Shown here: positions 10,701 to 17,500 of the stretch, piece after piece | Numbering within the stretch: position 1 is the stretch's first letter | Layout: the number at the start of each line of letters is the position of its first letter | Assembly: GCA_024181965.1 (NCBI GenBank) | Contig: BQXS01010865.1 | Location: 1 to 24,973, forward strand | DNA length: 24,973 bases | Direction of reading: 5' to 3' | Source: Aduncisulcus paluster | Lineage: Eukaryota; Fornicata | The notes under the pieces: model-generated | The model's database searches: none | What the model saw: the letters and a program-made list of their open reading frames with translations, nothing else | What the model was told of the DNA's origin: nothing | Translations under genes and position numbers: made by a program

Positions 10701-13700
10701 TATCTAAATATCTTAAAAGGTTGGGCACAAAATACAAAGACCAGGCATACGTTCGCCTGTTTCTGTGGGTTGAAGGAATTGGGTGTTGATTTGAATGGTG
10801 ATTCCATTCTAGTTGATGCTGTCGTTAGCAAAAACAAAGCCTTCAAGAACCAGAAAAAGAAACCAGAGAGCAAGGGAAGTTCTGAAGAAGAGGAAGAAGA
10901 AGAGGCCAGGTCTGATTCAAAAAACAAAAATGATGAAGAAGAGGAAGAAGAGGAAGAAGAGGTTAAACAACCAGAATCTATTATTATTGATGAAGAGTTG
11001 TCATATCCAGATTCCTTTATACAAATGAAGAGAGCTTGTTACACTCTTGCTGACAATACACTTGAACGTGTAATTGAACAATTATCATTTGTTATTCCTT
11101 CTATATTGAAGTTATTCCACCAGGACATACGACCCATGATTCCTGTAAATGATGTTCAACTTGTCCGCTCTGCTCTTGACTTGTTCACTTCGTCTATTCA
11201 TGTTTATACTACTGACATTCTCGCTCACGTTCATCCTGATTCTTCTGAACAGGCAGCTTCTTCCTCTTCTGCTGCCTATATCCCGTCTGGACAGCTCACT
11301 TCTCATGATGCTATGGTGTGGAAACAGAATTATGCTCCTGGGGCTCCCATTTCATGTATCTCCCTTGTTGACATGTTGCTTTATTTCAGTGTTGTGTGGG
11401 GAATTGGAGGAGTATGCTGTGGGTCTGAAATTGATAAGTTTGATGTCATTATGCGTCGTTGTGTTGATGCCACGAAGACTACATCCCTTATCAACATTAT
11501 GGGTACTACTGACATGGCTGGCAGTTCGACACGTCCTTCCTCCTCTTCCTCTTCTCTCTCTTCCTCTTCTCTCCAGCAACCAACTATTCCACAGTCAGTG
11601 TTACAATTGGCTTCAATATGTCCTAATGGTGGAACTGTTCATGAGTTCTATGTCGATACAAAGAGTGTTCGGTTCAGGAAATGGCAAGAAAAGACCCCTG
11701 TGTTCACTTTCAATCCTTCATTATCATTTTATTCTCAGTTTGTTCACACCTCAGACACTATTAAACTCACCCATTTGCTTGATGTCTTACAACAGGGTGG
11801 GCACAATGTACTTTTTGTTGGAGAAACTGGTACCAGTAAGACTGTAGTGATTCAAAAATATCTTGGAGAAGCCGAAGAGATGGACAAAAGGAAGTTTGTT
11901 AGCGGCGATACTACTTTGTCAGCTCAAACAACTTCTCAGCAGATGCTTATGGCTCTTGAGTCGAAATTGGAGAAGAAACGTAAGAATCTGTATGGTCCTC
12001 CCGCTGGGAAACGAATGATATTATTCATTGATGATCTAAATATGCCCGAACGCGAAGAATATGGTGCTCAGCCTCCTCTTGAATTGCTCAGACAAGTGAT
12101 AAAGTACGGCGGTGCTTACGACACAGATAAGCTATTCTTTAAACATTATGATGGCATTCAGTTTGTTGCTGCCTGTGGACCTCCTGGAGGAGGCCGAAGT
12201 GAGATGAGTGCCCGTTTGACTGACAAGTTCTCTGTTATTATGACTCAACAGCTTGGTAATGAAAGTATGAATACGATATTTAGTAGTTTATTAGGGGGAT
12301 TCTTCAACACTCCGTCCGCTGACCCTTCATTATTGTTTGCTGACAATGTCCTTGATCTTGCCAATCCTTTGTCAAACAGTATTGTTGATATCTACCAGAG
12401 AATGTGTTCAGAACTTCGTCCCACCCCGCAAAAGACACATTACACGTTCAATCTGCGTGATGCTGGTAAGATTGTCCAAGGTATCCTGCGTTTAACTCCT
12501 TCTCAGAAGATATCTTGCATGGATGTGTGTGATTTATGGATCCATGAATGTTGTCGTATTTTTAGGGATCGTCTCATCAATGATGACGATCGTAAATGGT
12601 TTGACAAGACTGTTATTGAGACTCTGAAAAGAAACTTACAATCGTGCGACATTGAAGACCTGAATGTGTCTGCATTCGACTCCATTGACCCTGCAATGGT
12701 TGTTTTTGGATCGATGCTCCCGTCTCCTGAAGAAGAGAAAGCTCTTGGCAAGTTGATTGACGAGGAAGGTCTGAATCCAGGTGTAGCAAAGGATACTATC
12801 TGTGCGTATAAGAATATTTCTGCACAGAAAGATGCTTTGTTGGATGCTTTAGTTGCCTCCCAAGATGATTTCAATCTCAACCATAAAGAACAACGTAACC
12901 TTGTGTTCTTCCCTGAGGCTGTCCTGTCAGTGTCTAGAATTGCTAGATCTCTCACATTGCCACGTGGACATGTCCTTCTCATTGGGGTTGGAGGATCAGG
13001 GCGTCAGTCGTTGTCGCGAACTGCTTCTTATCTATGTGGATATGATGTTGTCCAGCCTGAGATGTCAAAGGGGTATGGAATTCCTGAGTTTAAAGAAGAT
13101 ATTAAGGGTGTATTGAAGACTGCTGGAAATGGCATTCCTGTTGTACTATTATTGTCTGATAACAATATTGTCAAGGAATCTTTCCTCGAGGTGTTGAATA
13201 ACCTATTAAACGGTGGAGAAGTTCCCAATCTATGGCTTCCTGAAGAAATTGAGGAGATTTGTGGAATTGTACGTGATGTTGCTAAGAAACAAGGTATTCT
13301 GGAGACGCGTGATAACTTATATAAACTGTTTGTCCAAAGATGTCGTGAATATCTCCATGTTGTCCTTTGTTTCTCTCCAGCAAGTGGAACTTTCAGGGAT
13401 CGTATTCGGAATGTCCCGGGTCTTGTGAATTGTACAACATGTATCTGGGTCGATCAATGGCCTTCTGATGCTTTGTTTAGTGTAGCTCAGAGTGAATTGA
13501 AGAAATACGGCCTTGAGAAATACGTGGGGTCAACAGTGGGTTCATCCAAATCGAAGAATGGCGAAGATGAAGAGGAGGAAGAGGAAGAAGAAGAGGAACG
13601 TAGCCATGATGGAAGAGGAGGAAAGAACAAGAAATTCTCTAAAAAGGATGGAAAACAAGATACTGAGAAAGAAGCTGAACGCATTGCCAAAGAGCAAGAA

Positions 13701-14351
13701 CTTGAGAGACAGGTTGATACCATTCGTACATCTCTCTGTGATTTGTGTGTGTTCATACATAATTCTGTTACAAAACAAGCAATATCATTCGAGAAAGAGA
13801 ACAAAAGACCCATTCATACAACTCCAACATCGTATTTGGAACTTTTGAAGCAATATTATGACATTTTGACAAGCAGAACAGAGATGTTGAGTTCTGAGCT
13901 TCACAAATTTTCGATGGGTCTGACAAAACTCTTAGGAACTCAAGAGCAAGTTCATGAAATGCAAGACCATTTAACTAAGCTTCAGCCTAAACTCGTCGTT
14001 GCTGCTAGAGAAACTGAAGAATTAATGAAAAAACTGAGTGTAGACAAAGTGGAAGCTGATAAACAACGTGAAATGGTCGAAAAAGAAGAGAAGAAGAGGA
14101 ACGTAGCCATGATGGAAGAGGAGGAAAGAACAAGAAATTCTCTAAAAAGGATGGAAAACAAGATACTGAGAAAGAAGCTGAACGCATTGCCAAAGAGCAA
14201 GAACTTGAGAGACAGGTTGATACCATTCGTACATCTCTCTGTGATTTGTGTGTGTTCATACATAATTCTGTTACAAAACAAGCAATATCATTCGAGAAAG
14301 AGAACAAAAGACCCATTCATACAACTCCAACATCGTATTTGGAACTTTTGA
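4725..14351 (+). CDS. Axonemal (inner-arm type) dynein heavy chain, N-terminal part up to the frame break
   Basis: This is the ATP-driven minus-end microtubule motor of the axoneme. I start it at ATG 4725; upstream in frame there is only a TTG. Residues from that ATG: N-terminal tail 1-830; linker about 835-1500 (DHWYNDDFRKL; GNPALRDRHWENIF; DEWIVAQRGWMYLE; later QLRFYWDNE). AAA1 has Walker A GPAGTGKT (1555-1562, K1561) and Walker B CFDEFNR (D1607, E1608). AAA2 has GEASTGKE (1836-1843), with Glu in the usual Thr/Ser place. AAA3 has GETGTSKT (2366-2373) and Walker B FIDDLNMP (D2436, D2437). AAA4 has GVGGSGRQS (from 2754), the Arg form common in axonemal dyneins. Ser/Lys-rich inserts lie in the linker, and Glu and Ser tracts between AAA2 and AAA3 and before the stalk. 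The frame is correct to about 14092 (stalk helix CC1); the last ~86 codons, to the stop at 14351, read the second copy of a tandem repeat out of frame and are not dynein-like. The rest is at 14090-18769. The inner-arm single-headed class (DNAH3/6/7/12-like) is my best guess. Confidence 0.93.
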   Translation: MIPSKDLWTLPKLSQPIPKSRKRPRTRKSVSRGVLTSRPQREVTRRIGAANSLLSELKTSSEVIAYFAKASLDDAVKFVHLVPALPRSHPLFNPYDLKVIPQDQIHRYSEYMTISVKGVVTVQKGKPSEVTPLPQWISEGSIYGSLRSLSYFKQFLQAKYIHRWRAFLRFRRFHRNRQSIENKGFFSRPHFFKCLKVCHEACVILKDFRGLKLSETKQTYEHSEFKEGQLRVHLRLKELVDKTLSVLHSSVLQVCKEVDRHAHVAETEEDLRIARIEEGEEEEGITAIALSMNLRKLSITEAKRIVDVRRKGIVRARKEEKALCSFVRVIDTMFVESVLVMLNNSVKSFREHMDVILERGKVGLFSTKLSFTPQGLRLKPNVHEYTKTFLSLLDSLLNKIDGQSVVRIPLSEGLKTYILRGSDTLPTCPPVRTFLQHMEVYRENKEVVVKQLESDFKKAEKACEQLSNFWTIYSLGEAWKYDDFMTSKLVLNSDGMFVLKEDPELQAEWNQHVSHSQNIYATHVTAKLANNNEHNAPSETSEMKSVIAALSLAPPPLPQSGVPTEDMFLTLPTLRRSPADIRTALDVAKIWEVEVERMRTSLHVGIIQVDTRKQRIEFQPIPDLIKEDSIKLALSISGNLCDVCTNALRIHRSALENKPSNLADYVTFVLYVSVCESELVRIDEEIEEIALYHEVVEDVGAELRVADQTKLASLREVREATAIKLEDAHCFIKERARKMEAAVKQTTASLNEDVKSTRVELTSPLLITPQSDAEQVLQRLATIRTSVTDLEKRALIIQHYQETLQISHTSMAHVEHLRDTYKTRTELWKTVLSLQQKKDHWYNDDFRKLNVDQVVNDIQEHYRLSVKLQRSLKGDEVAKTLRNDCDYFKQLSSFISDLGNPALRDRHWENIFRLVEGGEGLASTHFSLAHLLELGLPSFKSEIADISGIASGEYSLILALEKISSGWEDSQFEIKKHERVGLKDEAYILATVEDITQQLEDNQVTLQTMFASRFISGIRSGVERWEKLLSLLSDILDEWIVAQRGWMYLEVIFSQPDIQRQLPRESNEFQQINSVWLSSMKKIHLNPRVLDVLKIPNLFKTFKDVNTTLESIQKRLEDYLETKRVSFPRFYFLSNDELLEILSQTTDPRAVQPHLRKCFDNIAKVTFTEQIREKEEDDNNLGASSGGIGLDISSRLKSLAVTSSPRLSSPTGASSISSLVPLPPVVTALHSSEGESVQLSRAVIATGPVESWLLSLEAGMRETVRHTNYSALNAMSSVGAVAEFVVQCIKGASEDTLEGSSSGTSFTSKSRKSKKKPLLGRSTSSSLSKSSLPPISQQDREATLTGSVTSQSDLPQTKHEFSRDKWMFEHPGQAVLMSDQCMWTGAMEQALTAISSGRDAKAMKKLYGAVCDDIQGMVKLVRCNLTKLQRRVVSTLMIIGVHERDVTQALRAGVDKARSINAFSWQKQLRFYWDNEASPPRGANRSHGTLYNLMKGSLPMEVNGECVVRQTNTQLNYCYEYIGPASRLVITPLTDKVYMTLTTALHFHLGGSPQGPAGTGKTETVKDLGKGLSVMTIVTNCGEGLSYKAMGTFFSGLAQTGGFACFDEFNRIHIEVLSVIAQQILTIQQAIQAEESHFLFEGREISLNPSCGIFITMNPGYAGRTELPDNLAALFRPVACMVPDYAMIAEITLFSEGFVDAKSLARKMSQLYKLSSEQLSQQKHYDFGMRAVKSVLVMAGSLMRAAPDQHEDITLIRAMVDSNVPKFLKDDVPLFLGIVQDLFPGASIPQVDYGLLESVIVDEIKKRNLIPFPAFVKKVLQFYETHCVRHGVMLVGEASTGKETVRSILASSLTTLSKRDDAEELSPHYKEVVQHILNPKALSLPELYGAFNEVSHEWTDGLIAAITRIVVSASHKRSDKHYLVFDGPVDALWIENMNTCLDDNKLLCLANSERIRLPSTLNLLFQVEDLAVASPATVSRCGMVFLGYEHLGYLNILKGWAQNTKTRHTFACFCGLKELGVDLNGDSILVDAVVSKNKAFKNQKKKPESKGSSEEEEEEEARSDSKNKNDEEEEEEEEEVKQPESIIIDEELSYPDSFIQMKRACYTLADNTLERVIEQLSFVIPSILKLFHQDIRPMIPVNDVQLVRSALDLFTSSIHVYTTDILAHVHPDSSEQAASSSSAAYIPSGQLTSHDAMVWKQNYAPGAPISCISLVDMLLYFSVVWGIGGVCCGSEIDKFDVIMRRCVDATKTTSLINIMGTTDMAGSSTRPSSSSSSLSSSSLQQPTIPQSVLQLASICPNGGTVHEFYVDTKSVRFRKWQEKTPVFTFNPSLSFYSQFVHTSDTIKLTHLLDVLQQGGHNVLFVGETGTSKTVVIQKYLGEAEEMDKRKFVSGDTTLSAQTTSQQMLMALESKLEKKRKNLYGPPAGKRMILFIDDLNMPEREEYGAQPPLELLRQVIKYGGAYDTDKLFFKHYDGIQFVAACGPPGGGRSEMSARLTDKFSVIMTQQLGNESMNTIFSSLLGGFFNTPSADPSLLFADNVLDLANPLSNSIVDIYQRMCSELRPTPQKTHYTFNLRDAGKIVQGILRLTPSQKISCMDVCDLWIHECCRIFRDRLINDDDRKWFDKTVIETLKRNLQSCDIEDLNVSAFDSIDPAMVVFGSMLPSPEEEKALGKLIDEEGLNPGVAKDTICAYKNISAQKDALLDALVASQDDFNLNHKEQRNLVFFPEAVLSVSRIARSLTLPRGHVLLIGVGGSGRQSLSRTASYLCGYDVVQPEMSKGYGIPEFKEDIKGVLKTAGNGIPVVLLLSDNNIVKESFLEVLNNLLNGGEVPNLWLPEEIEEICGIVRDVAKKQGILETRDNLYKLFVQRCREYLHVVLCFSPASGTFRDRIRNVPGLVNCTTCIWVDQWPSDALFSVAQSELKKYGLEKYVGSTVGSSKSKNGEDEEEEEEEEEERSHDGRGGKNKKFSKKDGKQDTEKEAERIAKEQELERQVDTIRTSLCDLCVFIHNSVTKQAISFEKENKRPIHTTPTSYLELLKQYYDILTSRTEMLSSELHKFSMGLTKLLGTQEQVHEMQDHLTKLQPKLVVAARETEELMKKLSVDKVEADKQREMVEKEEKKRNVAMMEEEERTRNSLKRMENKILRKKLNALPKSKNLRDRLIPFVHLSVICVCSYIILLQNKQYHSRKRTKDPFIQLQHRIWNF
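8240..8800 (+). other. Ser/Lys-rich low-complexity insertions in the dynein linker
   Basis: Two disordered inserts interrupt the linker. The first lies between FDNIAKVTF and WLLSLEAGMRETV and is rich in Ser, Pro and Thr. The second lies between EFVVQCIKGAS and KWMFEHPGQAVLMSDQC and is Ser- and Lys-rich (KSRKSKKKPLLGRSTSSS). Both sit between conserved linker helices, so they are probably surface loops. The frame is intact through them. Confidence 0.7.
10837..10977 (+). repeat. Acidic Lys/Glu tract between AAA2 and AAA3 of dynein
   Basis: GAA/GAG repeats encode two runs of glutamates separated by Ala/Arg/Ser/Lys/Asn/Asp (about residues 2038-2084), preceded by a Lys-rich patch. The conserved AAA2 and AAA3 blocks resume on either side in the same frame, so this is a tolerated in-frame loop expansion. 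Confidence 0.8.
11525..11572 (+). repeat. Ser homopolymer-type tract upstream of dynein AAA3
   Basis: A TCC/TCT-rich run encodes a Ser stretch broken by one Leu just before a segment (VLQLASICPNGGTVHEFYVD) that leads into AAA3. It is an in-frame low-complexity loop of the same kind as the Ser tracts in the left-edge gene. Confidence 0.8.
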
Positions 14352-14595
14352 AGCAATATTATGACATTTTGACAAGCAGAACAGAGATGTTGAGTTCTGA
14401 GCTTCACAAATTTTCGATGGGTCTGACAAAACTCTTAGGAACTCAAGAGCAAGTTCATGAAATGCAAGACCATTTAACTAAGCTTCAGCCTAAACTCGTC
14501 GTTGCTGCTAGAGAAACTGAAGAATTAATGAAAAAACTGAGTGTAGACAAAGTGGAAGCTGATAAACAACGTGAAATGGTCGAAAAAGAAGAGAA
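13586..14595 (+). repeat. Exact 503-bp tandem duplication in the dynein stalk-coding region
   Basis: Positions 13586-14092 and 14089-14595 are identical base for base over 507 bp at an offset of 503 bp, so the two copies share a 4-bp overlap. The left copy starts within the Glu-coding GAA/GAG tract and the junction falls in a similar purine run (AAAAAGAAGAGAAGAAGAGG), so a microhomology or slippage event, or an assembly error in low-complexity sequence, are both natural. Since 503 is not a multiple of three, the duplication shifts the frame and produces the stop at 14349-14351. The complete lack of differences means it is very recent or artificial. Counting the unit once gives one continuous frame. 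Confidence 0.97.
13713..14215 (+). other. Hypothetical GT-AG intron generated by the tandem duplication
   Basis: The repeat contains one AGGT (13711-13714; copied at 14214-14217). Taking the first GT as donor and the second AG as acceptor defines a 503-nt GT-AG interval whose removal would leave a single-copy, in-frame message. The donor is CAG/GTTGAT. The acceptor is GAGACAG/GTT with a purine-rich upstream, so it has almost no polypyrimidine tract, and I see no strong branch site. It is formally possible but weak; only transcript reads can decide. Confidence 0.2.
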
Positions 14596-17500
14596 AGAAG
14601 TGAGCAAAAGTGCAGCAGCAGCTTCAGAACTCAGGGACAAAGCTAAGACAGAGCTTGATACTGTCAAACCATTGCTCGTGAAGGCTGTGAAAGCTGTGTC
14701 AAATATTAGTAAGAGTCATTTGTTTGAGTTGAGAACTGTCAAAACCCCATCTGACGGTGTTCGTTTAGCTATGGAAGGTGTCTGTATTTTATTTGATGAG
14801 AAAACAACGTGGGAACAAGCCAAATTGGTTCTATCAGACTTTGGTGAGTTAATGAGAAGAATCAATAACTTTGACAAGGATCATGTTCCGATTAGCAAGA
14901 GAAAGAAACTCCAGAAATATATTAGACACCCTGAGTTGCAACCTTTGCGAATTAAGAGTATCAGTGAAGCTGCTAGTAACCTTTGGGAGTGGGTTTCTGC
15001 CATTAATGAATATGCTATTGTTATTGATAAAATCAAACCCCTTGAAGCTGAGTTGAAGAAGGCTGAATCACTCTATAAAGAAAAGAATGATGCACTTCGG
15101 GCAAAACAAAATGAGCTAGCAAAAGTTGAAAGGAAAGTTAGAAGCCTCCAACAACAGTATGATGACAGTGTATCCAATAAGAAGAAGTTAGAGTTGCAAC
15201 AAGATGACACAAAGGTACGTCTTGCTCGTGCCAAGCAACTTGTTGGAGGTTTAGGGAGTGAGAGAGTCGCATGGGCTCAGAAGAAAGAAGAATTGGAAAA
15301 AGAAATGAGTACTGTGTTGACGGATACCCTTGTAACCGCTGGATATGTTGCTTATCTTGGACCTTTTGATAACATTTATCGTGAGAAACTCATGAAATCC
15401 TGGATTACGCACTCTCGGTCACTCTATCTCCCCGTGTCTTCTTCTCTTTCCATCTCTTCTCTCTTGGGTAATACTGCCACCATTAGATCCTGGCAAGAAC
15501 AAGGATTGCCTAGAGACGATTTCAGTGTGGATAACGCACTGATTTCCATGAATAGTCGACGCTGGCCGTTATTAATAGATCCTCAGAACCAAGGAACAGT
15601 GTGGATTAAACAATTACTCAGTGCAGACAAACTGCGTGTCCTAAGAATGGACGATCCCAATTTCCTTCGTTCTCTTGAGAATTCCATTCGTGTGGGTCTT
15701 CCTGTGTTGATTGAATGTGTTGGTGAGACAATTGACCCTGTACTTGATCCCATCTTACTCAGACAGGTCTACAAAAGTCAAGGAAGGTCCGTTGTTCGTA
15801 TTGGAGACCAAGAAGTCGATTACAATGATCAGTTTAAACTGTTTTTATCAACAAAACTTCCAAGACCTATCTTTTCGCCCGAATTGTTTATCCGTGTCGG
15901 CATTGTGAACTTTGTTGTTACAAAGGGGGGTCTCGAGGAACAACTTTTAGCCTATGTTGTGAAACACGAACGGCCTGAACTTGAATCCCAGCTTAACGAA
16001 TGTGTGTGTAAGCTTGAAGAGAATGAGAATGAGCTATTGGTTTGTCAAGCCAAGATCCTTGAGCTTCTGGCCAATTCTGGGGATAACATTTTGGACGATG
16101 AAGAACTGATCCATGCTCTCAATAGTTCAAAACACAAACAAGCCCAGATTGATATCAAGGTCAAAGAAAGTGTGTTGACTCAAGCTCAGATCCTTAAGGC
16201 TAGAAACAAGTACCGTTCAGTTGCACGAAGGGCAGCCACGTTATATTTTGTTGTTGCCAACTTATCTAATATTGATCCCATGTACCAGTACTCTTTGAGT
16301 TTCTTTATTTCTCTGTTTAATCAGTGTCTCGAAAAGGCACCCGCAGCTCCCGATCTCGAAGGAAGACTCGACTCTCTGATCAATTTCACAACTGAACAGG
16401 TCTTTTCAAGTGTTGGTCGAGGTTTATTTGAGCGTCATAAGCTTTTATATGCTTTCTTGCTTGCTGTTGAGATTGAAAGAGATGCCAAGAAAATATCTGA
16501 GAATGTTTGGAGTTCTATGCTTTATGGTGTCGGGGAAGAGAAGAAGGAAGAAAGTAATAAGGAGGTAACAAAACCTGCCTGGTGTCCAAAAGATACCTGG
16601 AAAGGAATTATACATTTAAATAACTTAAAGAATTGTATTTTCTATAATCAAATCGTTAATGCCGTTACTTCGACCGAAGTATCTACTTGGAAAGCTTGGA
16701 TATTGGCCGAAAACCCAGTTAATTATTCACTTCCACCTTCTATCTCATCTAAAATTAGTCTCTTTGAGAAAGTCTTGCTCGTTCGATTCCTTCGTCTGGA
16801 TCACACGATGGCCACAATCCTTCCATATGTCATTGGTGTTCTAGGCCAACACTTTGGACAGATGCCACCATTTGATCTTTCTCACTCCTTTAAGGACACC
16901 ACTCCCCATACACCTGTGATATTTATTCTATCTCAAGGTGCTGATCCGCTTGCCTATATGTTTAAATTGGCTAAAGAAGAAGGAATTTCCACTGACAATG
17001 TCCACACTGTGTCTCTTGGTCAAGGTCAGGGGATTGTGGCAGAAAAAGAGATTGAGAAGGCTTCTGCGAAAGGTGGGTGGGTAGTTCTGCAAAATGCTCA
17101 CTTGTGTACATCATGGCTGCCTCGTTTGGAAAGAGTAGTTGAGGAAATGTCTCAAAAAACCTTACATCCTTCATTCAGACTGTGGTTAACTTCACTGCCA
17201 ACTCCTTTGTTCCCTGTATCTGTCCTTCAGATGTCCATTAAGCTCACCAATGAACCTCCAGCCGGGTTAAAAGCTAACCTTGAAAGATCATTCATGCAGA
17301 TTACTCACGATCAATTTAGCACTCCAGACGGTATTGCTAAAAATAGAGTCGGTGTTTGGAAGAATCTACTATTCGGTCTGTCGTTCTTCCATGCTTCTCT
17401 GCAAGAACGTAGAAAGTTTGGTCCTCTTGGATTTAATGTACGTTATGACTGGAATCAAAGTGATTTGAGTGTTTCTATCTCTGTTTTACAACTTTTATTG

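Noticed and set aside
14092-14351. Possibility that the dynein is naturally split and trans-spliced, as reported for some Giardia dynein heavy chains
   Set aside because: The two halves are contiguous on the same strand and the break is fully explained by an exact tandem duplication; no separate split-intron half is visible.
13482-14351. Minus-strand frames repeated opposite the duplicated dynein segment
   Set aside because: They are shadows of the dynein coding strand; their apparent repetition merely mirrors the 503-bp duplication.
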